From contig NZ_JAMFLY010000001.1 in assembly GCF_023502235.1 (NCBI RefSeq), positions 1,116,001-1,180,000 of the forward strand: 64,000 nt of DNA. The letters run 5' to 3'. The DNA comes from Flagellimonas myxillae (lineage in GTDB: Bacteria; Bacteroidota; Bacteroidia; Flavobacteriales; Flavobacteriaceae). Made by a program: the position numbers and the translations under genes. Position 1 is the first letter of the stretch. Every line of letters begins with the position of its first letter. Below the pieces are notes generated by a model. The model saw only the letters and a list, made by a program, of their open reading frames with translations. It made no database searches and was not told the DNA's origin. This document shows, in pieces, positions 1-8,250 of the stretch.

Positions 1-1
1 G

Positions 2-1018
2 GGGCACTTGGCAGGTGATACCTGGTTGACCGGGGGAGATGTTCGTGGGAGCGAATACATGAACAGTATTTCCATAGATCAAGTGGTGGCCCAACGATTC
101 AGTAAGCACACCCGCTATCCATATTTAGCTTTATCCACCGATGGTGGAATTGGCTATAAGTCAAGAGTTTCCACCCTGTCATTTGATTTGTCGGGTAAAC
201 CTATCCCATCGGAGCATAGGCACCGTGAAATCTTTGAGCGCTATTTCGCACCTGGTGGGGGGGCAACTACCCAAGCTCGCAGAAAAAGTATCCAGCAGGA
301 TAAGAAGATTGTGGATTTGATTCTGGAGGACAGTAAACGATTGCACAGACGTTTGGGCAAGCACGACCAAACTAAGATGGATGAATACATGCATTCCTTG
401 AATTCCGTGGAAGAGCAAGTAAAACGAAACGAGCAGTGGTTGGATATTCCGATGAAGGACTTTGACCCCAGCCATCTTAATTTTAATGCCGATGTAAAGG
501 TTGACCCGGAAGCCTATATCAAAACCACTTTCGACCTTATGGTTTTGGGTATGGAGGTTGATTTGACCAGGGTAATGACCTATATGATGGCCCGCGAAGA
601 CGGACTTGGCCTAGGAGAAAACTTTCCAAAACTCGCACTTGGATTGACCAAGGGGCACCACACCATTAGTCACGACTTAACTACAGGACATTGGGAAGAG
701 TGGGGTAGATACGACCAATGGTTGTCCAAGCAATTTGCGTACTTCCTGGATCGTATGAAAAATACTTACGACGAACATGGTTCCCTATTGGATAATACGA
801 TGGTTCTTTACGGTAGTGCCTGTAGTACCACGCACAATGCGGTTAACTATCCACTGGTGTTGGCTGGAGGAGCCAATATGGGCTTAAAACACGGTACTTA
901 CCAAAAGTTTGAAGAAGAACCAATGTCCAATCTCTTTGTTAGCATGCTGAACACCTTAGGGATGGAAACCGAAAGTTTCTCTGATAGCACCGGGGAATTA
1001 CATTCCAGTATTTGGTAA
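2..1018 (+). CDS. DUF1552 domain protein, C-terminal part (5' end outside window)
   Basis: The reading frame is open from the first bases (GGG CAC TTG), so the gene begins upstream; at least 338 residues remain. The text resembles the DUF1552 family: a 'LTGGDVRGSEY' stretch followed by 'SIDQVVAQ' near the start, a Lys/Glu-rich helical middle, and a C-terminal 'NTMVLYGSACSTTHN' followed by 'PLVLAGG'. DUF1552 proteins are usually exported, of unknown function, and often paired with DUF1592/DUF1588-type haem proteins; that partner would lie upstream and cannot be seen. It ends in TAA just before a hairpin and converges on the DCC gene. Family call fairly sure, function unknown. Confidence 0.8.
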   Translation, partial: GHLAGDTWLTGGDVRGSEYMNSISIDQVVAQRFSKHTRYPYLALSTDGGIGYKSRVSTLSFDLSGKPIPSEHRHREIFERYFAPGGGATTQARRKSIQQDKKIVDLILEDSKRLHRRLGKHDQTKMDEYMHSLNSVEEQVKRNEQWLDIPMKDFDPSHLNFNADVKVDPEAYIKTTFDLMVLGMEVDLTRVMTYMMAREDGLGLGENFPKLALGLTKGHHTISHDLTTGHWEEWGRYDQWLSKQFAYFLDRMKNTYDEHGSLLDNTMVLYGSACSTTHNAVNYPLVLAGGANMGLKHGTYQKFEEEPMSNLFVSMLNTLGMETESFSDSTGELHSSIW

Positions 1019-1020
1019 TT

Positions 1021-1067
1021 CGTCACTTCGAGTGATTCCGGCAAAGTCGGAATGGATTGAGAAGTCG
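1021..1067. repeat. REP-like hairpin between convergent genes
   Basis: The 50-bp gap between two convergent genes holds a nested inverted repeat: outer arms ACTTC (1025-1029) and GAAGT (1061-1065), inner arms ATTCCG (1035-1040) and CGGAAT (1048-1053) around a 7-nt loop. There is no strong T-run, so it is better read as a REP-like intergenic element that may also act as a weak bidirectional terminator. 'CACTTCGAG...GAGAAGT' elements are, from general familiarity, common between genes in Flavobacteriaceae; copy number here cannot be checked. Confidence 0.5.
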
Positions 1068-1068
1068 G

Positions 1069-1476
1069 CTAGCCCAAAAATTTCGCTTGTAATTCGGGAG
1101 TTGGTATCATGCAGGCATCCTTTCTGCCAAACCATCGATACCGGTTTTTGGCAATAAGGTCATATACCGCATCCCTGATGACCCTAGGTACCCAGGTAAA
1201 CAGCGCCAGGCCTTTCCAAAGGCCGCCAAAGTCCTGTCCAATTCGAAGTGCAGCATCCGATTTTACAAAATAGGCAACCCCAGGTTCAATAAGAATGATG
1301 GAGTCCACTTTGGAGGTGTCAATACCGCGTTCGGAAATTAAGTTTTGTCCAATTTCACTTTGAAGGGCAGCATACCGAAACAGGTCTTTTTTATCTCGTT
1401 TTAAGATATACTGCACGGCACCATTGCAGAGATTACAGACGCCATCGAAAAGGATAAGTTTTTTGTTCTCTTCCAC
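1069..1476 (-). CDS. DCC family thiol-disulfide oxidoreductase (DUF393)
   Basis: A 135-residue protein with the family hallmark near the N terminus, 'LFDGVCNLCNG', in which the D-x-V-C-N-L-C pattern supplies a CxxC redox pair, followed by 'RYAALQSEIGQ'. The length is normal for single-domain DCC proteins. No signal peptide is seen, so it is probably cytoplasmic. It converges on the DUF1552 gene and precedes no obvious partner. The physiological substrate is unknown for most of this family; disulfide chemistry is inferred from the CxxC motif. Confidence 0.88.
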   Translation of the reverse strand: MEENKKLILFDGVCNLCNGAVQYILKRDKKDLFRYAALQSEIGQNLISERGIDTSKVDSIILIEPGVAYFVKSDAALRIGQDFGGLWKGLALFTWVPRVIRDAVYDLIAKNRYRWFGRKDACMIPTPELQAKFLG

Positions 1477-1508
1477 CCTGCAAAGATAAAGTACAAAAAA
1501 TACATAGA

Positions 1509-2537
1509 CTACCCATTATTACCTAGGAAGGTCCTTCTATAATTATTCAAGTCCAATTTCATGATGTAAAAGTTCAATGAGCCATTATCGCTCGATGTCG
1601 CAATCGACTTAAACTCCCCATAATTTTTGACGGCTTTCTCCTTGACCCCCTCAGTTAATCTACCCGTGGTAAAAATAAGGTAGTTGCCATCTGGTGTCAC
1701 GTAAGGGCTTCCATCAATCAGGTCACTGTTGACTTCTGCGCCCATGTTTATAGGGTCGGACCAAATATTTTCCCCTTTCCTAAAACTGATGTATAGATCG
1801 CTGTTGCCAAATCCATCCGACTCATCAATGCGAACGAAAATAATATATGACTCATCTGGAGAGACAAAGGCATCGGCTTCTGTACGTACTGAATTTAAAT
1901 TATCTGGAAGCCGAACCGGTTCTTGATAAGTGCCATTGGCATATCTGGAAAAATAGATATCGGAATTACCGCTCTTATCTGAATTAAAATAGATGGTCCG
2001 GTTGTTGGTCATCACCGGATAAAATTCATTTCCAGAAGAGGCAATTGGTGTTCCCATTGGTACCGGCTCTTGCCAAATGCCATTTTTTAGTTCTGAGGAC
2101 CAAATATTGAAATTAAAACCCTCAGCTTTTCCTTCGAATTCTTTACTCGAGGAGAACAACATTAGATTCCCATCTGGAGAAATTTGGACATCCGCTATAG
2201 GATCCTGTGCCGATACAAACGGAACAAAGCTTGGCGGGCTAAAATGACCATTTTCAAAATGCTGATATGCGATACCTGTTACCCCCAGTTTTTGAGATGT
2301 TGCGGTGTAATAAATGATTTTTCCATCTGGACTTAGGCTGGTATTGAATTTATCAATTTGGGTGGACACAACTTCAGGCTGAAATTTTACCGGCATATTT
2401 CCAATAGAATCGGATATATATGGATGATTTTGGATAGTGGTAGGTTGTTCCATGGACGTTTCTTTTTGATGCTTACATCCAAGGAATAGGGTTGCGGCAA
2501 AACAAAGTTGCCAGAAATAAGGATTGATTCTGTACAT
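1509..2537 (-). CDS. TolB-like/PD40 beta-propeller lipoprotein
   Basis: A 342-residue protein with a hydrophobic N terminus and a lipobox-like 'ATLFLGC', so probably a lipoprotein. The body has several PD40-type blades, seen as repeated 'SPDGNLMLFSS', 'NRTIYFNSDKSGNSDIYFS', 'SPDESYIIFVR' and 'TPDGNYLIFTTG' segments, each with the DG-x-x-hydrophobic-aromatic turn of WD40-like propellers. Such proteins in Bacteroidota are usually surface or periplasmic and of unknown ligand. Stands alone, with about 260 bp of featureless sequence upstream. Fold call firm, role unknown. Confidence 0.82.
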   Translation of the reverse strand: MYRINPYFWQLCFAATLFLGCKHQKETSMEQPTTIQNHPYISDSIGNMPVKFQPEVVSTQIDKFNTSLSPDGKIIYYTATSQKLGVTGIAYQHFENGHFSPPSFVPFVSAQDPIADVQISPDGNLMLFSSSKEFEGKAEGFNFNIWSSELKNGIWQEPVPMGTPIASSGNEFYPVMTNNRTIYFNSDKSGNSDIYFSRYANGTYQEPVRLPDNLNSVRTEADAFVSPDESYIIFVRIDESDGFGNSDLYISFRKGENIWSDPINMGAEVNSDLIDGSPYVTPDGNYLIFTTGRLTEGVKEKAVKNYGEFKSIATSSDNGSLNFYIMKLDLNNYRRTFLGNNG

Positions 2538-2796
2538 TTTTTGATTGATTGAATTGATGATTCAACCAAATTCCATGAAATTATGCACAAAATCAAGAAG
2601 TTTAACGTATTGCTGGGAAACATACATTGCCAAGCATATTTTATCGTGCAAGTAGGGATAAATACATCATTCCATGGCAAAACCTAGTTTTATGCTTTGC
2701 CTCATGGATTGAGCAATAAATTCAATATCATTCAATAGATTTTATCCAATATGAAAAAACCTAGCTTGACAGCCATTTCTTAAATTAGCTATTGTT

Positions 2797-4386
2797 CTAT
2801 GGCACATTGGTTCCACTTCCCCACCAATCATCGTTGGGTTGCCAATCCTTCTGTAGCATTTGTGCACGGCCCTCCTCAAGATTTGGCATTAGGGTGTTTC
2901 GGTAATAATCCAATTTCATTTGAAGGGAATCGGCATCAAATAGAGGATCCGCAGTCGGTATTTTGGCGTTGGTATCCTCTAACCACTGCATTAATTTCGA
3001 GTTTAGTGAAGCCGTGATATCGGTACGAGCATCGGCTACATTATTTTGCTCTTTTAGGTCGATTTCCAAGTCGTAGAGTTCGTTGTGTCCATCTTCCCAA
3101 TAATGGATCAGTTTCCAATTACCTTCCCGGACAATGGAGCTGGGTTCCCCGCCTTGGTTTCCATAATGGGGGTAATGCCAAAACAACGGTCTAGCTACTA
3201 TTTCCTGACTGGAAAGTAAGGGGACAAGACTAGTGCCATCAACCTGCTCGGAGGATTCCACCCCTGCCAATTCAAGAATTGTGGGATAAAAGTCGTTACC
3301 ATTCACAGGGGTGCTGTTCTTCACACCTTTAAGGTCACTCCAGGGGATGCTGATGAAAAAGGGAACCCTGGTTCCACCTTCCCATTGGTACCCCTTACCA
3401 CCGCTTAGGGAAAGGCTATTGGTTGAGTAATTATCCCCAGAGGCCACACCACCATTGTCCGAGGTAAATATGATTACGGTATTGTCCTTTAAATCCAGTT
3501 CATCCAAGGTTTGCATAACAGAACCGACCGCTTCATCCACTTGCTCAATTAAACCCGCATAAACAGGATTGTCCTGATACTTTCTGATGGGCAGGATACG
3601 CTCCATTTCAAATCCTTTTTCCTGAATTCCCATGGATTCGGCCTTATCCCTATACTTTGCCCATTTTTCTTGTGAGGTCTGAATGGGTCCATGAACGGCA
3701 TAAAATGAAAGGTAGGCCAAGAAGGGAACGCCCTTGTTCTGTTTGATGAATTTTGAGGTTTCCTTCGCTAGTTTCATGGAAAGACTCATTCCCTTTTCGT
3801 CTTCATGATCGGTTAGATAGGGATTGTTGAACGGAGAGAAATATCCACCTGAATAAGGCCCTCCTGCGTGATACCCTCCTTGATTAATATCAAAACCATG
3901 GTCGGTGGGCAAAGAATTGTTGGATGCTGAGCCTAAATGCCATTTTCCAGCAAAAAAAGTATTGTAATCACGTTCCTTCAAAGCTTCCGGCAGGGTAATA
4001 TAGTCGTATGGCAAATGGGGGGTGTATGCTGGCGGTAGGAGTTTTGTGAAACGATTGGCTTCCCGCCAATCCGTACCAGTTTTGGCGCCAATCCAATCAG
4101 TAATGCCATGGACCGTGGTGTATTTGCCTGTGAGCAGACTGGCCCTTGAGGGACTGCATACGGCACAGGTAGCATAGCCATTTGTGAAGTTCACCCCTTG
4201 GTTGGCAATATTGTCAATGTGCGGGGTTTCGTAGTACTGACTTCCGTTTGCACTTAAATCGGAATAACCTAGGTCATCCACCAAAATGAACAAAAAGTTG
4301 GGTCTTTCGGGCGCTTTTTCTTTTGAAGAGCATCCAACCAAGATCATACCAAGGGATGCCAACAGAATTTTATGCAAATGCTTCAT
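2797..4386 (-). CDS. Type I sulfatase, lipoprotein (arylsulfatase family)
   Basis: The start is placed at the ATG at 4386, giving 529 residues with a clear lipoprotein signal (lipobox 'LVGC', Cys19); an in-frame ATG 21 codons upstream would bury this signal. 'FILVDDLGYSDLS' carries the metal-binding Asp pair, and 'CAVCSPSRASLLTG' is the C-x-P-S-R sulfatase signature whose Cys77 would be converted to formylglycine. 'TSDNGG' and 'FAGKWHLG' are further sulfatase motifs. It hydrolyses sulfate esters, most plausibly from algal polysaccharide, in the periplasm or at the surface. No formylglycine-generating enzyme is in the window. No adjacent SusC/SusD pair, so this is not a classical polysaccharide locus. 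Confidence 0.93.
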   Translation of the reverse strand: MKHLHKILLASLGMILVGCSSKEKAPERPNFLFILVDDLGYSDLSANGSQYYETPHIDNIANQGVNFTNGYATCAVCSPSRASLLTGKYTTVHGITDWIGAKTGTDWREANRFTKLLPPAYTPHLPYDYITLPEALKERDYNTFFAGKWHLGSASNNSLPTDHGFDINQGGYHAGGPYSGGYFSPFNNPYLTDHEDEKGMSLSMKLAKETSKFIKQNKGVPFLAYLSFYAVHGPIQTSQEKWAKYRDKAESMGIQEKGFEMERILPIRKYQDNPVYAGLIEQVDEAVGSVMQTLDELDLKDNTVIIFTSDNGGVASGDNYSTNSLSLSGGKGYQWEGGTRVPFFISIPWSDLKGVKNSTPVNGNDFYPTILELAGVESSEQVDGTSLVPLLSSQEIVARPLFWHYPHYGNQGGEPSSIVREGNWKLIHYWEDGHNELYDLEIDLKEQNNVADARTDITASLNSKLMQWLEDTNAKIPTADPLFDADSLQMKLDYYRNTLMPNLEEGRAQMLQKDWQPNDDWWGSGTNVP

Positions 4387-4494
4387 AATGTTTGGTTGTT
4401 TAGGAAAAGAGAGCGACACCAAGTTCCTTGAATTTTCATTCGAAATCAAGAGAAGGGAGGTTCGGGTTGTAAGAAGTTATTAACAGGGATGGAA

Positions 4495-4640
4495 TCAGAT
4501 ATCAGATATCAGAAATCGGACATCAGAAATTAGAAATGGTATGTTGGATGCGCGATGTCTTGACTCTTGGTTCTTGGTTCTTGGCTCTTGGCTCCTGACT
4601 CTTGATTTTTGGAATTTGGAGCTTGGAACTTGGAGTTCCA
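4495..4640. repeat. Low-complexity intergenic module A
   Basis: Between the sulfatase and the next minus-strand gene lies a stretch made of short words: GATATCAGATATCAG, then many CTTGG/CTCTTGG/TTCTTGG units (4558-4612), ending in TTGGAGCTTGGAACTTGGAG. No reading frame of interest. The same vocabulary recurs near 11.0, 12.4, 42.8 and 44.9 kb. Confidence 0.6.
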
Positions 4641-4641
4641 T

Positions 4642-5427
4642 CTAAATCTTCTCAAGAAAGGACAGTACCACTTTCCAGGTTTCTTCAACTTCGGTGCCGA
4701 CACGTTCTGCCACTAACATAGAAGAACCGTGAATTCCATTTTGTGGAACAAAGGTCTGATGTCCAAAAGAAGCAGCCTTCTCAAATCGTAATTGTGAGTC
4801 TTCGTCTTCCATTTCGTTCGGGGGACTTAGAAGCAGCAAGGGAATTTTTACCGTTTCAAAATAGGGGTCGGGCAGGCAATTTTTCAAAGACCCGCCGGTG
4901 GCTGGCGAGAAGGACAATGCACCCTGAATATCCTGCTGTCTCTTGCTAGCCAATTGCACGACCAAGGTGGCACTATAGCTGCTTCCCCAGATAATTTTTT
5001 CACCGGTAAATCCAGCGTCAATCACATAATCCAAGGCGCTCTCCAGATTGTTGAATGCGTCGCAATAGCCATAGCCATCCCCATAAATGTGGGTGGGAAT
5101 ATTGGCCAAGGTACGGTTGAATTGCCCGTAATACTGTCCGCCCACCCGTTGGTCTATAGCCAGAATATTATAGCCTTTCTCAAGCAGTCGGGGGATAATG
5201 GGGGTGTACTCGGCCCTGGCATTGGAGCCCCCTTGGTGAAAGAGCAAAATGGTTTTGCCCTTTTTGTCCAATTCAAAGAGGTCTCCGATGATTTGGATAC
5301 TATCCGGAGTATAAAAACTGATTTCCCTCCGCAGTTGAGGTTCGGTTTCCGGTTCTTGTTGCGTTTCTTTTTTGCAGGAGCCCATGAGTAGCAACGCTCC
5401 CACAAGGGCAAAGGATAGAGTTTTCAT
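4642..5427 (-). CDS. Alpha/beta hydrolase lipoprotein (dienelactone hydrolase-like)
   Basis: A 261-residue protein with a lipoprotein signal ('LLLMGSC', Cys18). 'TILLFHQGGSNAR' is the HG-type oxyanion loop and 'IIWGSSYSATLV' the nucleophile elbow (G-S-S-Y-S, final Gly replaced by Ser). 'GIHGSSML' near the C terminus offers the catalytic His. The closest group by feel is the dienelactone hydrolase/prolyl-oligopeptidase-like esterases; substrate unknown. Stop codon directly follows low-complexity module A. Confidence 0.8.
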   Translation of the reverse strand: MKTLSFALVGALLLMGSCKKETQQEPETEPQLRREISFYTPDSIQIIGDLFELDKKGKTILLFHQGGSNARAEYTPIIPRLLEKGYNILAIDQRVGGQYYGQFNRTLANIPTHIYGDGYGYCDAFNNLESALDYVIDAGFTGEKIIWGSSYSATLVVQLASKRQQDIQGALSFSPATGGSLKNCLPDPYFETVKIPLLLLSPPNEMEDEDSQLRFEKAASFGHQTFVPQNGIHGSSMLVAERVGTEVEETWKVVLSFLEKI

Positions 5428-5514
5428 GCAAATTCGTTTGTTTGATGTTCCTTAAGATACATCAAATTGGGCAAAACAAGGAGATATTGGTGGAGCAGGA
5501 GGAGGTGTTCTCAT

Positions 5515-5895
5515 CTACCCTTTGGAGGTAACCAAGGGTTTAAATCCTCCATAAACCATTCTGCTGGCGTCAAAAATCAATTTTTCAGGATGGGTCAAAG
5601 GTGCGACCAATTCTACCATTCTTGGGTCTTGGGGTACTTTTTTGTTGGCCATGTCACGTACCTCTTTTGAAGGAAAAACTACCCAACCAAACACGATTTT
5701 CTCATCTTCCCTAGCACTTACGGTTTCCATAAACGATTTAGTGCCTTCCAAGACCATATCGTCTCCAACGTATTCGAAGTAGGCGATGGCACCATATTCT
5801 TTCCAAATCCCTGCCACTTTTTCTGCCACTTTCTTATAGTCGTCCAAATACAATTTGGATATTGGTAAAACAAAGCCATCTATATAGTTTGCCAT
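5515..5895 (-). CDS. DUF1428 (YbaA-like) protein
   Basis: A 126-residue protein matching the DUF1428 family: it opens with 'YVDGF'-type text ('MANYIDGFVLPI'), has 'YFEYVGDDM', and the conserved 'FGWVVFPSKEVRD' followed by 'DPRM'. The fold belongs to the dimeric alpha/beta-barrel (ferredoxin-like) group. No signal peptide, so cytoplasmic. No function is established for the family. It stands as a single gene; the roughly 190 bp upstream show no recognisable feature. Confidence 0.88.
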   Translation of the reverse strand: MANYIDGFVLPISKLYLDDYKKVAEKVAGIWKEYGAIAYFEYVGDDMVLEGTKSFMETVSAREDEKIVFGWVVFPSKEVRDMANKKVPQDPRMVELVAPLTHPEKLIFDASRMVYGGFKPLVTSKG

Positions 5896-6082
5896 AGTAC
5901 CTTTTGATTGTTGCTTGTTTATCGGTTTGTATTCTGTGCTAAAACGGTTGACGATGGTCCCAAACTCCTAATTAATTGTCCTACAAGCTACAATTGCACC
6001 AAGGTAAGTGCAGCAATATTCTAGTACCTGTAAAATCTGAAACAATGGACCATAATCTTGTCTTGTCAACTTGCCCTTTGAT

Positions 6083-6952
6083 TTATTTAGGAATATCTGA
6101 CACGAAATCCCTTAAATGGTTTGCTAAGATTTCAGGATGGGTCATCCACATTTCATGTGACGCATCTGGAAGATGAACATGTTTTGCTCCAGGCATTTTT
6201 TTGACAAGGGCATCATTCGTGCAATTCAACATGGGCATTGTATTCCCCGTGGTTAACAACATCACCGGAACTTGAAAATCAGTGCTAAGATTCGGAAAAG
6301 GATCCTCTGAGTTAACCAAAGCTTTTATTTCTGTAAGGTTAGCTTTCAGCGATTGTAGAACCTCTGGCGGAATTTGTTCTTGAATATCCGCGCCAACAAA
6401 GAATTCAAAGAGAGCTTTCATCACTTGGGTGGTGTCTCTAGTTTCAAAGGCAGATGCAACATTGTCAATAAGTCCTTCTTGCGCTGCTCTATACCATTGC
6501 TCGCAACCGGGGAGACGTAACAATGGCGGTTCTGAGAGAGAAATGCTTCGTATTTTCATTGGGTTTTTGTGTGCATATTCCATTGCAACAAGCCCGCCAT
6601 AGGAATGACCAACGAGATGAACTGATTGTACCTTAAGTACCTTGATTAACGCTGCAAGGTCCTTTGCTTCCGATTCAACACTGAATGAAGTTCCTTCATG
6701 ATACTCACTTGTATTAGGGTAGTTGAATCTTCTACTATATGTAATAACGTTGTAATCTTCTTTGAGCAATTCTAGTTGAGGCATGAAAACCCGATAATCC
6801 TCTTGGCTTCCATGAACAAAAAGAATTGTTTCGCCTGTACCCGCTTGTTCAAAATAGAACTGATTTTTGCCATCAGAAACGCAATTTATCAGCATTAATA
6901 GTGAAAATATGGCTATGAATTTGGAAAAAAATATAGATTTCATAGTGTTCAT
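6083..6952 (-). CDS. Alpha/beta hydrolase, predicted lipoprotein
   Basis: A 289-residue protein with a signal ending 'LLMLINC' (Cys24, lipobox-like). 'ILFVHGSQEDYRVF' is the HG oxyanion motif, 'VHLVGHSYGGLVAMEYA' the classic G-H-S-Y-G-G nucleophile elbow, and 'LPDASHEMW' supplies the catalytic His. The middle is a helical cap region. The overall pattern is that of carboxylesterase, haloperoxidase or lactonase-type enzymes; the substrate cannot be told. A second ATG three codons in is an alternative start. Confidence 0.87.
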   Translation of the reverse strand: MNTMKSIFFSKFIAIFSLLMLINCVSDGKNQFYFEQAGTGETILFVHGSQEDYRVFMPQLELLKEDYNVITYSRRFNYPNTSEYHEGTSFSVESEAKDLAALIKVLKVQSVHLVGHSYGGLVAMEYAHKNPMKIRSISLSEPPLLRLPGCEQWYRAAQEGLIDNVASAFETRDTTQVMKALFEFFVGADIQEQIPPEVLQSLKANLTEIKALVNSEDPFPNLSTDFQVPVMLLTTGNTMPMLNCTNDALVKKMPGAKHVHLPDASHEMWMTHPEILANHLRDFVSDIPK

Positions 6953-7113
6953 TTTAAAGGAGTTACAGCTTGTTATTATCTACAAGGTACCCTTTTTTAA
7001 CTGGATTTCCTTTCCAATTGAAGTGATTAGCCATAAGATCACAACCAACAATTTTGAAACCAAAACGAAGTTTACTTAAGGAAGCAGGAAACTACAGTAT
7101 GCTCGGTCTATTT

Positions 7114-7977
7114 CTAATAAGACCAATACGAAGAACCACATTCAATAAAATGGATGGGAATACCCTTAACGAATTTGCCCAACCAATCAGCGCAAAACTT
7201 CATACCATATTCCTCCGAATTGATATGCCCGATAAAAACCACCGCTTTTTTCCTACCCTGTAAAACGGCATCCCTAGCATATTCGTAGGTTTCCCACTGG
7301 GGCACTTCACCAGCGACCACAACATCGACACTAGGGTCCTGAAGTTGGCTAATGTGGACTTGGCTTCCTGACGAACCAGGGATATACATCACATTGGATA
7401 GCTCCATTTCGGGGTCGCCAATAACATGAAAGTTGTTTTCGGGAAACGTTTCCTTCAAATTTTTTAGCAGACCCGTCAAAGTGATTTTGGGAAAGCTAAA
7501 CTTGTACGGATTATCCTTTACCCTGTTGTTTTCCCAACCCAATTTTTCAACCATTCCAGAGATGATTCCATCGGAAGGTATGCGGTGTATATAGTCATGG
7601 AACCGCCATACCACAAGATTATGGTCCTCGATAAATTTCTTTTTTTCCAGAAATACCGCATCTTGTTGAAATTGTTCGGTTTTATCCAAATGATTGTAAT
7701 ACAAGGGCTCGTGAACAATGATAAGGTTACAGTTTTTTTCCACCGCCTTTCGCAACACATCCATGGTGGCAAACATACAGGTCGCGATACCTGTAACCCT
7801 TGTTTCCGGATTTCCTTGTTTAATAACATCTACCGTGTTGGGTACAATAGCTGCGCCCGTCTCCTTAATTATGGATGCAATCATTTGTTCTGAAGTAAGG
7901 GCAGAATCGGTTGTCGTGTTTTGACCCCAAAGGACTAGGGGCAATGCGAACAGAATAAGGTTGAATGCGTGTTTCAT
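7114..7977 (-). CDS. NIF3-like (DUF34) dinuclear-metal protein with signal peptide
   Basis: A 287-residue protein that begins with a signal peptide ('NLILFALPLVLWGQ'), then 'SEQMIASIIKETG', 'VTGIATCMFATMDVLRKAV', 'NLIIVHEPLYYNH' and a C-terminal 'VVVAGEVPQWETYEYARDA' with 'VFIGHINSEEYGMKF'. These match the NIF3/DUF34 fold, where the HEP and GH-x-x-S-E motifs hold a two-metal site. Most family members are cytoplasmic; an exported version is the oddity here. Function of the family is poorly defined (metal-dependent hydrolase or chaperone proposals). No partner gene is evident. Confidence 0.85.
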   Translation of the reverse strand: MKHAFNLILFALPLVLWGQNTTTDSALTSEQMIASIIKETGAAIVPNTVDVIKQGNPETRVTGIATCMFATMDVLRKAVEKNCNLIIVHEPLYYNHLDKTEQFQQDAVFLEKKKFIEDHNLVVWRFHDYIHRIPSDGIISGMVEKLGWENNRVKDNPYKFSFPKITLTGLLKNLKETFPENNFHVIGDPEMELSNVMYIPGSSGSQVHISQLQDPSVDVVVAGEVPQWETYEYARDAVLQGRKKAVVFIGHINSEEYGMKFCADWLGKFVKGIPIHFIECGSSYWSY

Positions 7978-8002
7978 TATGATGGTTTTGAGGTTATGAC
8001 AC

Positions 8003-8089
8003 TTAATGTTTTAGTTTCCATTCATTTTGTGCAGATACACCAGATTGAATGGTAAGACATATCAATAGAAAAATTACTGCTTTGTACAT
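8003..8089 (-). pseudogene. Orphan signal-peptide ORF (28 codons), likely gene remnant
   Basis: On the minus strand, ATG at 8089 opens a 28-codon frame ending in TAA at 8003-8005. It encodes a textbook signal peptide ('AVIFLLICLTIQSG', with 'VSAQ' as cleavage site) and then only about nine residues. It sits between the NIF3-like gene and the porin. The simplest reading is the 5' stump of a deleted secreted protein; a genuine tiny secreted peptide is possible but less likely. Confidence 0.4.
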
Positions 8090-8250
8090 AGATTTTTCAA
8101 GTTTGCCACCAATTAGTTTGAAGCAACAAGTTAGCTTATTTCCCACTTTGTTGCCAATAGCTTTCAAGCTATCCACCTTAAGATTAAATAAGGTTAATGG
8201 TCCGGATAGTTATTGTTCACCTTTCCAATTTTCAATCTCCGACATGCTAA

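Noticed and set aside
4954..5391. 145-codon plus-strand frame
   Set aside because: Antisense shadow of the alpha/beta hydrolase lipoprotein.
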